The notes under the pieces are model-generated. The model was not told the origin of the DNA. It searched no databases and was given only the letters and a program-made list of their open reading frames with translations. Shown in pieces: positions 48,768-57,920 of a DNA stretch of 64,000 nt. The DNA lies in NCBI RefSeq assembly GCF_004959855.1, contig NZ_SPNT01000005.1, forward strand, positions 248,001 to 312,000, in the 5' to 3' direction. A program made the position numbers and the translations under genes. Each line of letters starts with the position of its first letter. Position 1 is the stretch's first letter. The stretch comes from Nitratireductor sp. XY-223. GTDB lineage: Bacteria; Pseudomonadota; Alphaproteobacteria; Rhizobiales; Rhizobiaceae.

Positions 48768-49224
48768 CAAAACGCTTTCGCTCTATTTCAGCCTGTTCAA
48801 CGAAGTCGGCATTATCGCCCAACTCAGCCGTGCCCTTTTCGAGGCGCGGCTGCCGAAGGGTTTCCTCGTCTCGCATTTTTCGGTGCTCAACCACCTGATC
48901 AGGGTCCGGGACGGACAGACCCCCTTGCAGATCGCAAACGCCTTCCAGGTGCCGAAGACCACGATGACCCACACGCTGTCGGTGCTCGAAAAGCACCGCC
49001 TCATCGAAATGCGGCCCAACCCGCAGGACGGCCGCAGCAAGTGCGTGTGGCTGACCGAGAGCGGACGCGCTTTCCGCGAGGACGCCATCGCGCGCATGGG
49101 CCCGGACATGGTCGACCTTGCCGCCCACTATTCACCCGAATTCGTCGGCGAGATCGTTCCGAAACTCGGCGAAATCAGAAAATTCCTGGACGCGCGGCGC
49201 GACGATCAGTTTTCGAGCGAATAG
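48760..49224 (+). CDS. MarR family transcriptional regulator
   Basis: A 154-residue winged-helix regulator: a dimerisation helix, a recognition-helix region (PLQIANAFQVPKTTMTHTLS) and the wing (RLIEMRPNPQDGRSKCVWLT). The ATG overlaps the end of the nitroreductase-like gene, so both are made from the promoter with the large palindrome at 47610-47649; autorepression relieved by a small ligand is likely. Its 3' end overlaps the convergent phoB by 19 bp. Confidence 0.87.
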   Translation: MDSKTLSLYFSLFNEVGIIAQLSRALFEARLPKGFLVSHFSVLNHLIRVRDGQTPLQIANAFQVPKTTMTHTLSVLEKHRLIEMRPNPQDGRSKCVWLTESGRAFREDAIARMGPDMVDLAAHYSPEFVGEIVPKLGEIRKFLDARRDDQFSSE

Positions 49225-49895
49225 CCAGCGCCGCGCACCGTGCGGATGACGTCGCGCATGTTGGAGAGATTGAGCGCCTTTCTCAGCCGTCCGACATGCA
49301 CGTCCACCGTGCGCTCGTCCACGTAGATGTCGTGACCCCAGACACCGTCGAGGAGCTGCGAGCGCGAGAACACGCGGGTCGGCGACGTCATGAAGAATTC
49401 GAGCAGCCGGAATTCCGTCGGCCCGAGCTTGATCTCGCGGCCGCGCCGGTACACGCGATGGGTCTCCCGGTCGAGCTCGATATCACCGCTCTTAAGGACC
49501 GTTGAAATCGATTCCGGATTTACACGGCGCAAAAGCGCGCGCACCCGTGCCATCAGTTCCGGCGTCGAGAACGGCTTGACGACGTAGTCGTCGGCGCCGG
49601 TCGACAGGCCGCGCACCCGTTCGCTCTCCTCGCCGCGCGCCGTCAAAAGAATGATCGGAAGCCGTTCGGTCTCCGGCCGCACCCGCAGCCGGCGGCACAA
49701 TTCGATGCCGGACAGGCCGGGCAGCATCCAGTCGAGGATCAAGAGGTCCGGCACCCGTTCCTGGAGCTTGATCTCGGCCTCATCGCCACGCAGCACGGTT
49801 TCAACCTCGTAGCCCTCGGCCTCGAGATTGTAACGCAGCAGGACGCTCAGCGCCTCTTCGTCCTCAACGACGGTAATGTGCGGTGCTATCCCCAT
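49206..49895 (-). CDS. phoB: Phosphate regulon response regulator PhoB
   Basis: A 229-residue response regulator. Phospho-acceptor Asp55 is in LLILDWMLPG, the switch Lys in DYVVKPFSTPEL, and the winged helix carries the PhoB-like recognition region VDERTVDVHVGRLRKALN. Phosphorylated by PhoR under phosphate limitation, it binds Pho boxes such as those before pstS. It is the last gene of the phoR-pstSCAB-phoU-phoB array, 39 bp after phoU. Confidence 0.94.
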   Translation of the reverse strand: MGIAPHITVVEDEEALSVLLRYNLEAEGYEVETVLRGDEAEIKLQERVPDLLILDWMLPGLSGIELCRRLRVRPETERLPIILLTARGEESERVRGLSTGADDYVVKPFSTPELMARVRALLRRVNPESISTVLKSGDIELDRETHRVYRRGREIKLGPTEFRLLEFFMTSPTRVFSRSQLLDGVWGHDIYVDERTVDVHVGRLRKALNLSNMRDVIRTVRGAGYSLEN

Positions 49896-49934
49896 ATCAA
49901 TTCTCCAGTGGCAGCCAAATCATTGACGCTCACC

Positions 49935-50669
49935 TTACTCCTCGGCTCCCACGGTCGCCGTCTCGTCATCCTTCGGCCGGTCCGTTGAGAGCTGATCGCC
50001 TGTCGCGATGTAATAGACCACTTCAGCAATGTTGGTGGCGTGGTCGCCAATACGCTCGATGTTCTTGGCGCAGAACAGCAGATGCGTACACGCGGTGATG
50101 TTGCGCGGATCTTCCATCATATAGGTCAGCAGCTCGCGGAACAGGGAGGTGTAGATCGCATCGATCTCATCGTCGCGATCGCGAATGGAATTGGCCAGTT
50201 CAGCGGAGCGCTGGGAATAGGCGTCGAGCACCTCCTTGAGCTGCGTAAGGGCCAGCTCTGCCAGATGGTCGATGCCGCGAACCAGTTTTTTCGGCTGGGA
50301 CATGCCCTGAACGGCAAGAACGCGCTTGGCGATATTCTTCGCCATATCGCCGACCCGTTCCAGGTCGGCGGCGATGCGGATGGCGCCGATCACGTCGCGA
50401 AGGTCGGCCGCCATCGGCTGCCGCTTGGCAATGATCAGCACAGCTTTTTCGCCGATCTGCCGCTCGGCCTCGTCGAGGAGCAGGTCGTCCGAAATCACCT
50501 TCTGGGACAGAGCCGCATCGGCGTTCACCAGCGACACGACGGCCTCCTCCAGCATCCGCTCGGCAACGCCGCCCATTTCGGCGATGCGGCGGACAAGATA
50601 CTGAAGATCCTCGTCGTAGGACGTGACGATATGCGCGGCGAGAGGAGCCTGGTTGGATTCGTCGGTCAT
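49935..50669 (-). CDS. phoU: Phosphate signalling protein PhoU
   Basis: A 244-residue PhoU with two three-helix repeats and the metal-binding motifs of the family (DLRDVIGAIRIAADLERVGD in the first half, ERIGDHATNIAEVVYY in the second). It links the Pst transporter to PhoR and damps the response in high phosphate. The start at 50669 (MTDESNQAPLAAHIV) is used; the open frame continues upstream into pstB without a conserved extension. It sits between pstB and phoB. Confidence 0.94.
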   Translation of the reverse strand: MTDESNQAPLAAHIVTSYDEDLQYLVRRIAEMGGVAERMLEEAVVSLVNADAALSQKVISDDLLLDEAERQIGEKAVLIIAKRQPMAADLRDVIGAIRIAADLERVGDMAKNIAKRVLAVQGMSQPKKLVRGIDHLAELALTQLKEVLDAYSQRSAELANSIRDRDDEIDAIYTSLFRELLTYMMEDPRNITACTHLLFCAKNIERIGDHATNIAEVVYYIATGDQLSTDRPKDDETATVGAEE

Positions 50670-50691
50670 GATCGTTCCTGTATGTTGCGCC

Positions 50692-51504
50692 TCAGCCAAA
50701 ACGGCCGGTGATGTAATCCTGGGTGCGCTGATCATCCGGATTGGTGAACATCTTGTCCGTGTCCCCCTCCTCGACAAGACTGCCGAGATGGAACATGGCC
50801 GTGCGCTGCGAAACACGCGCCGCCTGTTGCATGGAGTGGGTGACGATGACGATCGTGAAATTCTCGCGCAGCTCGTCGATCAGTTCCTCCACCTTGGCGG
50901 TGGCGATGGGGTCGAGCGCCGAACAGGGCTCATCCATGAGGATCACCTCGGGACTGACCGCGATGGCGCGGGCAATGCACAGGCGCTGCTGCTGGCCGCC
51001 CGAGAGGCCGGTTCCGGGCGCGTTGAGGCGGTCCTTGACCTCCTCGAAAAGGCCGGCCTTGCGCAGGCTCGTCTCGACGATTTCGTCGTAGTCGGCCTTG
51101 CTGCTGGCCAAGCCGTGGATGCGCGGACCGTAGGCAATGTTCTCATAGATCGACTTCGGAAAAGGGTTGGGTTTCTGGAACACCATGCCGACGCTGGCGC
51201 GCAGTTCGACCACATCGACCGATGCGTCGTAAACGTCGGCGCCGTCAAGCGTGATGCTGCCCTCGACCCGGCACCCGTCTATGGTGTCGTTCATCCGGTT
51301 GAGACAGCGCAGGAAAGTGGATTTGCCGCAGCCGGACGGCCCGATGAGCGCTGTGACCTGGTTCTTGCGAATGTCCAGGTTCACGTCGTAGAGGGCCTGC
51401 GAGTCGCCATAATAGACGCAGACCATGCGGCCCTGCATCTTGATCGACGGCTGTGTATCCACGTTGGCGCCAACCGCTTCTTCAACCGCTGCTTCAGACA
51501 TCAT
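50692..51504 (-). CDS. pstB: Phosphate ABC transporter ATP-binding protein PstB
   Basis: A 270-residue ABC ATPase: Walker [11 protein letters not shown]-loop VFQKPNPFP, signature LSGGQQQRL, Walker [14 protein letters not shown] and the switch His in [11 protein letters not shown]. The motif set and length are those of PstB. The start at 51504 follows GAGG at 6 nt; ATGs at 51510 and 51501 are alternatives. It powers phosphate import through PstCA. Confidence 0.94.
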   Translation of the reverse strand: MMSEAAVEEAVGANVDTQPSIKMQGRMVCVYYGDSQALYDVNLDIRKNQVTALIGPSGCGKSTFLRCLNRMNDTIDGCRVEGSITLDGADVYDASVDVVELRASVGMVFQKPNPFPKSIYENIAYGPRIHGLASSKADYDEIVETSLRKAGLFEEVKDRLNAPGTGLSGGQQQRLCIARAIAVSPEVILMDEPCSALDPIATAKVEELIDELRENFTIVIVTHSMQQAARVSQRTAMFHLGSLVEEGDTDKMFTNPDDQRTQDYITGRFG

Positions 51505-51595
51505 GTTCATCCTCAAGACCCCGTATATCCGGTTTTTGCACCCATAACGGACGCACGCAACCGCGGCATTCAAACATTACGCAAGCGACCCGCCG

Positions 51596-52891
51596 CTACC
51601 AACGGCGCTCGAACCGGTTTCTCAGGAACACGGCAAGCCCGTTCATGAGAACCAGAAAGCCGAGCAGCACGAGAATGGCGGCGGACGTGCGCGAGACAAA
51701 GCCGCGCTCGGGACTGTCCGCCCAGATGTAAATCTGTGTCGGCAGCGCGGTGGAGGCGGAAAACACACCCTCCGGCGGGCTGGTGATAAAGGCATTCATG
51801 CCGATCAGCAGCAGCGGCGCCGTTTCGCCAAGCGCCTGGGCAAGGCCGATGATCGTGCCGGTCAGGATCGTCGGCATGGACAGCGGCAGCATGTGGTGCA
51901 GGATCGCCTCGTGCCGCGATGCGCCGATGCCGAGCGCCGCCTCGCGGATCGACGAGGGAACCGAGCGCAGCGCCGCGCGGGTGACGATGATCATCGTCGG
52001 CAGGGTCATGAGGGACAGCACCATGCCGCCGACCAGCGGCGCCGAACGCGGCAGGCCGAACCAGCCGAGGAAGACCGCCAGGCCAAGGAGACCGAAGACC
52101 ACGGAGGGAACCGCGGCGAGATTGTTGATGTTGATCTCGATGAGGTCAGTCAGGCGGTTCTTCGGCGCGAACTCCTCGAGATAGATCGCGGCCGCGATCC
52201 CCACCGGAAAGCTGATCAGGAAGCAGACGAGCAGCGTCCAGAAAGACCCCGAGATCGCACCGGCCAGGCCGGCGAGTTCCGGGAACCGGGAATCGGAATT
52301 GAAGATCAGGCCCCAGTTGAACGGCTTTGACACGATGCCCGACGCCTGAAGGTTGTCGAACCAGCCGATCTGCTGGTTGCTGACGCGGCGGCGGTCTTCG
52401 GGCGTGTCGCGCGATATCTGCCCCTTGGCGAACTGGTCGAGCGGATCGGAGAACGGTACCTCGAACTGGAAAGTCTTGCCGATCAGGTCCGGATTGGCGA
52501 TCACGTGATCGCGGACCAGGAACGGCGCGGACGACGTGAACATCCGGAAATAGGCCCGCCGGTCGGAACGCGGGATTTCCGTCGGCTCCAGAGCCAACAG
52601 CGAGCCCCGCACGATGCGGCGCCAGGGCGCGCCCATGAGATCGTCGGCAGAAACATCCGCGGACGTCAGGTCGATGGTCACGCGTGCCTTGGTCTGGATG
52701 AAGGCCGACGCACCGGTGTAGAGCAGCGACGCGACCAAAAGCACGAGAAAGCCGAGGGCGAATACGATCGCGGCCATGCCGCAGCGCTGCAGCCGGCGAT
52801 CGGCGGCGTAGCGCTTGCGGCGGCGTGCCGCCATTTCGGGAGATTTCCACGCCGGGCGCGGAATGGTCGGTGTCTCAGCCGCGTTGGACAT
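51596..52891 (-). CDS. pstA: Phosphate ABC transporter permease PstA
   Basis: A 431-residue permease. The C-terminal 250 residues carry the five or six helices and the EAA loop (EAALGIGASRHEAILHHMLP). The N-terminal extension with a large periplasmic loop after the first helix makes it much longer than E. coli PstA (296 aa), as is common in Rhizobiales. Its start codon shares a base with the pstC stop (52891), which implies coupling. Confidence 0.92.
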   Translation of the reverse strand: MSNAAETPTIPRPAWKSPEMAARRRKRYAADRRLQRCGMAAIVFALGFLVLLVASLLYTGASAFIQTKARVTIDLTSADVSADDLMGAPWRRIVRGSLLALEPTEIPRSDRRAYFRMFTSSAPFLVRDHVIANPDLIGKTFQFEVPFSDPLDQFAKGQISRDTPEDRRRVSNQQIGWFDNLQASGIVSKPFNWGLIFNSDSRFPELAGLAGAISGSFWTLLVCFLISFPVGIAAAIYLEEFAPKNRLTDLIEININNLAAVPSVVFGLLGLAVFLGWFGLPRSAPLVGGMVLSLMTLPTMIIVTRAALRSVPSSIREAALGIGASRHEAILHHMLPLSMPTILTGTIIGLAQALGETAPLLLIGMNAFITSPPEGVFSASTALPTQIYIWADSPERGFVSRTSAAILVLLGFLVLMNGLAVFLRNRFERRW

Positions 52892-54261
52892 TAGTACTTC
52901 TCCCGGTACTTGCGAACGACACGCAGCGCGATCAGGTTCAGGAACAAAGTGATGATGAAGAGCATCAGACCGAGCGCAAATGCGGCAAGCGTCTTCGGAT
53001 TGTCGAATTCCGAGTCGCCGATGAGCAGGGTGACGATCTGGACGGTCACCGTGGTCACCGAGTCGAGCGGATTGACCGTCATCTTGGCGATCAGGCCCGC
53101 CGCCATGACGACGATCATCGTCTCGCCGATGGCGCGGCTCAATGCCAGGAGAACGCCGCCGACGATGCCCGGAAGCGCAGCCGGCAGCAGAACCTTGCGG
53201 ATGGTTTCGCCCTTGGTGGCGCCGACGGCGAGCGAACCGTCACGGATCGCCTGCGGGACGGCGGCGAAGGCGTCGTCCGACAGGGACGAAATGAACGGTA
53301 TCAGCATGATGCCCATGACGCCGCCGGCGGCGATCGCGCTGTTGGGCGCCACATCGAGGCCGAGGCTGAGGCCCGCTTGGCGCAGCGCCGGCGCGACGGT
53401 CAGCACGGCGAAGAAGCCGTAAACCACGGTCGGAATGCCGGCCAGGATCTCCAGCATCGGCTTGACGACGGCACGGAAGCGCGGCGAAGCGTATTCGGTG
53501 AGATAGATCGCCGACAGAATGCCGACCGGCACTGCGACGGCCATGGCCAGGGCGGCGACAAGGATGGTGCCGACGAAAACAGGGATCGCCCCGAATGCGC
53601 CCTGACCGGCGATCTGGTCCTCGCGCAGCGGAATCTGCGGCTCCCAGCGCAGACCGAACAGGAAATCGGTGACCGGAACCCGCTGGAAGAACTGAAACGC
53701 CTCGTAGAGAAGCGAGGCGACGATGCCGATCGTCGTCAGGATGGCGACCGTCGATGCGAAGATCATGAAGATCGTCACCGAACGCTCGAAGCTGTGGCGT
53801 GCCAAAAAGCGTTTCGAAACCGAGGTGACCGCCAGCGCGGCGCCGGCCAGCGCGATAATCACCACCGCAGCCCCGAGCAGTATATTGGCCGTCGCGTTCA
53901 GCGACCTGATTTGCTCGACCGCCGCCGTGATCTCCGGGGTCGGCTCGCGGAAAATGTTGCCGACGGCCACCTGCCTGATCTCGCTGATCAGAAGGTCGCG
54001 CTCGGAGCCGGTCATCGCGTCGGCACCGGGATAGGCGCTCATCAGCATCATGTCGATGACCGAGCCTTCGAACAGAAGCCAGAGGAGAATGAAGATAAAT
54101 GCCGGGACGGCCGTGTAAACGAGGGCGTTGAGACCGTGGTAGATCGGCCGGGAATGCAGGCCGCGGGTGTCGTCTCCCGCAACGGCGACGGCCCGCCGCG
54201 ATGCGACGAAATAGGCGATGACCGCCGCGATCACTAGAAAGAGAACCAAATACGCGATCAT
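52891..54261 (-). CDS. pstC: Phosphate ABC transporter permease PstC
   Basis: A 456-residue permease, longer than E. coli PstC (319 aa) because of an N-terminal extension with extra helices and a periplasmic segment. The permease core is complete, with the coupling loop RDGSLAVGATKGETIRKVLL and the conserved ALPGIVGGVLLALSRAIGET. It follows pstS after a 57-bp gap that holds a strong hairpin. Confidence 0.92.
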   Translation of the reverse strand: MIAYLVLFLVIAAVIAYFVASRRAVAVAGDDTRGLHSRPIYHGLNALVYTAVPAFIFILLWLLFEGSVIDMMLMSAYPGADAMTGSERDLLISEIRQVAVGNIFREPTPEITAAVEQIRSLNATANILLGAAVVIIALAGAALAVTSVSKRFLARHSFERSVTIFMIFASTVAILTTIGIVASLLYEAFQFFQRVPVTDFLFGLRWEPQIPLREDQIAGQGAFGAIPVFVGTILVAALAMAVAVPVGILSAIYLTEYASPRFRAVVKPMLEILAGIPTVVYGFFAVLTVAPALRQAGLSLGLDVAPNSAIAAGGVMGIMLIPFISSLSDDAFAAVPQAIRDGSLAVGATKGETIRKVLLPAALPGIVGGVLLALSRAIGETMIVVMAAGLIAKMTVNPLDSVTTVTVQIVTLLIGDSEFDNPKTLAAFALGLMLFIITLFLNLIALRVVRKYREKY

Positions 54262-54279
54262 GTCGCCCCCTCACCCGTA

Positions 54280-54308
54280 AATTGCCCCGGCCGAGGGCCG
54301 GGGCAATT
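54280..54308 (-). other. Intercistronic hairpin between pstS and pstC
   Basis: Perfect 13-bp stem AATTGCCCCGGCC/GGCCGGGGCAATT with the 3-nt loop GAG, 11 bp after the pstS stop and before pstC. There is no T-run on the minus strand. It probably stabilises the pstS message or lets only part of transcription continue, giving excess binding protein over permease. Confidence 0.75.
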
Positions 54309-54318
54309 GCTGCAAGGC

Positions 54319-55356
54319 TTACATGGACAGTTTCGAAGCGTTCAGGACATTGTCCTGGACCTGCTTGCGGGCCGTGTCGTCGAGCGGCGTCAGGCCGCGC
54401 TCGGCGAGGTAGCCGTCCGGCCCGAGAGCGTCCTCGGACATGTACTCGACGATGAAGTCCTTCATGCCCGGGATGACTTCGCGGTGAGCGTTCTTGACAT
54501 AGAAGAACAGCGGCCGCGAAACCGGATAGGAACCGTCGGCGATCGTGTCGAAATCAGGTGCGACGCCGTTGATTTTGACGCCCTTGAGCTTGTCGGCGTT
54601 CTCGTAAAGGAAGGAATAGCCGAAGATGCCGATGGCATTCGGATCGGCCTCGAGACGCTGAACGATCAGGTTGTCGTTCTCGCCGGCTTCGATGAACGGA
54701 CCGTCCTGACGCATGCGCGAGCACTTTTCCTTCCAAGTAGCCTTGTCGGCCTTCTTCAGGTCCTTCATGCCGGCAAGTGCGTTGCAGCCGTCGTGCATGG
54801 CAAGCTCGACGAAAGCGTCGCGCGTGCCGGAGGTCGGGGGAGGACCGAAGGCGACGATCGGCGCGTCCGGCAGGGAAGCGTCGACGTCCGACCATTTCTG
54901 GTTCGGGTTGGCGACGAAGCCGCCGTTGCCATCCGGAAGCTCGGCAGCAAGAGCCCTGAAGATCTGCTCTTCGGTCAGGTCCCAGTCGGTGTCATTGCTG
55001 CGCGACACAGCGATGGACAGGCCGTCATAACCGATCAGGGCCTCGGTGATGTTGTCAACGCCATTGTCGGCGCAGAGCTTCTTTTCCGAGTCCTTGATGG
55101 CACGCGAGGCACCGGTGATATCGGCATGGGCCGGACCGATGCCGCCGCAGAACACTTTGAAACCGCCACCGGTTCCGGTCGATTCGACAACCGGAGCAGC
55201 GTTGCCCGTCTTGTTTGAATATTCTTCCGAAACAGCCTGCGTGTACGGAAATACAGTCGAAGAGCCGACGATCTTGATCTGGTCGCGGGCCGCGGCAGCG
55301 CCCGTGAAGGCGGCCGAAGCCACCAGGACGGCAGCGGTTACTTTAAGGGTTTTCAT
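54319..55356 (-). CDS. pstS: Phosphate-binding periplasmic protein PstS
   Basis: A 345-residue binding protein with a signal peptide (cleavage after AAARD region, MKTLKVTAAVLVASAAFTGA). The phosphate-loop motifs are IVGSSTVFPYTQAV and ESTGTGGGFKVFCGG in the first half, and PPPTSGTRDAFVELAMHDGC later on. Two Cys pairs could form disulfides. The ATG at 55356 has GAGAGGA upstream. It is the first gene of the pst operon, behind tandem Pho boxes. Confidence 0.94.
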   Translation of the reverse strand: MKTLKVTAAVLVASAAFTGAAAARDQIKIVGSSTVFPYTQAVSEEYSNKTGNAAPVVESTGTGGGFKVFCGGIGPAHADITGASRAIKDSEKKLCADNGVDNITEALIGYDGLSIAVSRSNDTDWDLTEEQIFRALAAELPDGNGGFVANPNQKWSDVDASLPDAPIVAFGPPPTSGTRDAFVELAMHDGCNALAGMKDLKKADKATWKEKCSRMRQDGPFIEAGENDNLIVQRLEADPNAIGIFGYSFLYENADKLKGVKINGVAPDFDTIADGSYPVSRPLFFYVKNAHREVIPGMKDFIVEYMSEDALGPDGYLAERGLTPLDDTARKQVQDNVLNASKLSM

Positions 55357-55448
55357 AAAATCCTCTCCCCTCAGTAGGGTCTGTTGATGCGTCCAAAATG
55401 ACGCAGCCCGTAGGTCTACCGGCACCCGACTTTTACCAGCCGGCTCAA

Positions 55449-55486
55449 CGCAGTTTTATGACAGAACCATTACAAGTTTGTGACAT
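55449..55486 (-). promoter_or_regulatory. Tandem Pho boxes upstream of pstS
   Basis: On the minus strand, ATGTCACAAACTTGTA (starting at 55486) and CTGTCATAAAACTGCG (starting at 55464) are two Pho boxes spaced by 22 bp, two helical turns, each made of 11-bp repeats. They lie about 95 bp before the pstS start, as expected for PhoB activation. An unusually AT-rich block (55490-55525) lies just upstream. Confidence 0.82.
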
Positions 55487-55533
55487 GCTATAATATTGTT
55501 TTTATTATATAATATAATCGTCTTAAATCCGGT

Positions 55534-56799
55534 TCATCGGCCTGAAACGTTGAATTTGACAATGAATTCCGATCCCTCGCCGACGGTCGAATGAACCACC
55601 AGCCTGGCACGGTGGCGGGTCAGGATATGCTTGACGATGGCAAGCCCGAGACCGGTTCCCTTTTTCGACCGGCTCGCTTCGACGCTGACCCGGTAAAACC
55701 GTTCCGTGAGCCGCGGCACATGCTCGCGCGGTATGCCCGGGCCATAGTCCTTGATACTGACTTCAACGCCCTTGCCGGCGGCATCGGCAGGCGTCATGGT
55801 CACGTCGATCCACTTGCCGCTCTGGCCGTATTTGCAGGCATTTTCGATGAGATTTTCGAAGACCTGGATGAGTTCGTCGCGATCGCCGGTCACGATCAGC
55901 GGCTCTTTCGGCGCGTGCACCCGGATCGCTACGCCCAGATCCTCCGCCAGCGGCCTGAGCGAATCCGAGATGTGGTCGATCAGCGGCACCAGGTCGACCT
56001 CGTCGGTCGGCACCATGTGCGCCTTGAGTTCAAGGCGCGACAGGGACAAAAGGTCGTCGACAAGCCGGGTCATGCGGCCGGCCTGTTCGAACATGATCTT
56101 CAAAAACCGGTCGCGCGCTTCCGGATCGTCCTTGGCCGGCCCGCGCATGGTCTCGACAAAGCCGGAAAGCGAAGCCAGGGGCGTGCGCAGCTCGTGGCTG
56201 GCATTGGCGATGAAATCGGAACGCATGCGGTCCATGCGGCGCGACTCGCTCTGGTCGCGGAATGTGAGCATGTAGAGTTCGCTGCCGCCGCGCATGTCGG
56301 CGATCTCGGCCATCGGCGCAATGCGCACGCGAAACCAGCGCTCGGACGGCACTTTCTCGACATGTTCGATGGAATTGGTGCCGCCCGACGCCATCGCCTT
56401 GCGCACCATGTTCAGGATCGCCGGCGAGCGCAGGAGCGACGACAGGTGGGCGCCTTCCTTCATCGGGCCGAACTGCTGCACCGCCGCGCGGTTCAGGTAT
56501 TTCAACGTGCCGCCGGGCGCCAGGATAATCGCCGGATCGTCCAGCGCCTCGCAGGTGGTGAAGACAATCGATTCCAGCGGCGCGCGCCCCTCCTGACGCA
56601 GCATCCTCTCGCGCTTGCGCGCGGCGCGCGAGCGCGTCGGCATGCCGGCCGCAACAAACACAAGGGCGAGCCCGAGAAGCGCCTGCCAAAGCGCGACCGG
56701 CGTGAACAGCGAGGCAAGCAGCGCCAGAACGGCGGCGACCGCAAGGATAAAGCGGGCATCATAGAGACGCTGTACTATTCTCTGGACCTGTTCCTGCAT
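55534..56799 (-). CDS. phoR: Phosphate regulon sensor histidine kinase PhoR
   Basis: A 421-residue kinase with N-terminal hydrophobic segments ([16 protein letters not shown] and [13 protein letters not shown]). A PAS domain lies around [20 protein letters not shown], and the H box is [18 protein letters not shown]. The N box is [12 protein letters not shown], and the G boxes are [10 protein letters not shown] and [15 protein letters not shown]. No periplasmic sensor domain is seen, as in other PhoR. The ATG at 56799 is chosen; a TTG start at 56904 would add 35 poorly conserved residues. It lies upstream of the pst operon on the same strand. Confidence 0.9.
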   Translation of the reverse strand: MQEQVQRIVQRLYDARFILAVAAVLALLASLFTPVALWQALLGLALVFVAAGMPTRSRAARKRERMLRQEGRAPLESIVFTTCEALDDPAIILAPGGTLKYLNRAAVQQFGPMKEGAHLSSLLRSPAILNMVRKAMASGGTNSIEHVEKVPSERWFRVRIAPMAEIADMRGGSELYMLTFRDQSESRRMDRMRSDFIANASHELRTPLASLSGFVETMRGPAKDDPEARDRFLKIMFEQAGRMTRLVDDLLSLSRLELKAHMVPTDEVDLVPLIDHISDSLRPLAEDLGVAIRVHAPKEPLIVTGDRDELIQVFENLIENACKYGQSGKWIDVTMTPADAAGKGVEVSIKDYGPGIPREHVPRLTERFYRVSVEASRSKKGTGLGLAIVKHILTRHRARLVVHSTVGEGSEFIVKFNVSGR

Positions 56800-57027
56800 G
56801 CCTGCCGACGTGTCTGCTCCAAATATCTTCGTCGTTTGCAAAAGCGCCACTTCGCCTTCTATCACCTTCCTGCCGAATTGGGGATCGGATTGGAACAATG
56901 CCAAAGAAGCGTGTCGGCACTACACAAACCCGGTGACAAATGCATGACTGCCAAGGTGGATAACGCGGTTGCGCACCGCGGCCCCATCACGGATATATCA
57001 AACCGGAAACAAACGGGGAAATGCATC

Positions 57028-57912
57028 ATGGGAAACAAAGCGGGCGACCGGGCCGTGGACCTCGTTATCGACGGCAGGAAACGACGTTTCGACATCGACG
57101 ATACCGACCTTCCGGGCTGGGTGAAAAAGAAGGCGCTCGGATCGGAAAACTATCCCTATGACGACAAGCTCGACAAGGACGACTACCAGGACCAGCTCGA
57201 GGCGCTGCAGCTTGAACTCGTCAAGGTGCAGTCCTGGCTGAAGGAATCCGGCGAGCGGGTGATCGTGGTTTTCGAGGGCCGCGACGCGGCCGGCAAAGGC
57301 GGCTCGATCGGCGTCACCCGGGCCTATATGAACCCGCGCACAGCGCGCATCGTGGCGCTTCCCAAGCCGACCGAGCGCGAGCGCGGCCAGTGGTACTACC
57401 AGCGCTATGTCGACCATTTCCCGACGACCGGCGAATTCGTCCTCTTCGACCGGTCCTGGTACAATCGGGCCGGGGTCGAGCCGGTGATGGGATTTTGCAG
57501 TGAAAACGAGCACCGGCGGTTCCTCGCCGAGACACCGGATTTCGAGCGCATGCCGGTGCATGACGGCATCCACCTTTTCAAGTTCTGGCTGAATATCGGC
57601 CGTGAAATGCAGCTCGAGCGGTTCCATGACCGGCGCCACAATCCGCTCAAGGTCTGGAAACTGTCGCCGATGGACATTGCCAGCCTCAACAAGTGGGACG
57701 ACTACACAAAGATGCGCAACATGATGCTGGAGCACACACACTCGAACCATGCGCCGTGGGCGGTGGTGCGCGCCAACGACAAGCGGCGCGCGCGCCTTAA
57801 CCTTTTGCGGCACATTCTTTCAACGCTGCCCTATGACGGTCGCGACAGGGGCGCGATCGGCGAGATCGATGACAGGATCCTCGGCTTCGGACCGGAATTT
57901 CTGACCGACTGA
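57028..57912 (+). CDS. ppk2: Polyphosphate kinase 2 family protein
   Basis: A 294-residue class I PPK2, which uses polyphosphate to phosphorylate nucleoside diphosphates (or the reverse). Walker A is [12 protein letters not shown], the lid/arginine region [13 protein letters not shown], and Walker [18 protein letters not shown]. The ATG at 57028 follows GGGGAAA. It is divergent from phoR, which places polyphosphate metabolism next to the Pho regulon, although no clear Pho box was seen before it. Confidence 0.93.
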   Translation: MGNKAGDRAVDLVIDGRKRRFDIDDTDLPGWVKKKALGSENYPYDDKLDKDDYQDQLEALQLELVKVQSWLKESGERVIVVFEGRDAAGKGGSIGVTRAYMNPRTARIVALPKPTERERGQWYYQRYVDHFPTTGEFVLFDRSWYNRAGVEPVMGFCSENEHRRFLAETPDFERMPVHDGIHLFKFWLNIGREMQLERFHDRRHNPLKVWKLSPMDIASLNKWDDYTKMRNMMLEHTHSNHAPWAVVRANDKRRARLNLLRHILSTLPYDGRDRGAIGEIDDRILGFGPEFLTD

Positions 57913-57920
57913 CGGCCCTG

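Noticed and set aside
55591-57027. Long open frame on the plus strand running into ppk2
   Set aside because: It is antisense to phoR and only its last part from 57028 has PPK2 similarity; the rest is a shadow frame.
56905-57027. Possible Pho box before ppk2
   Set aside because: Only a loose TGACA-like match was seen; no 11-bp repeated structure.
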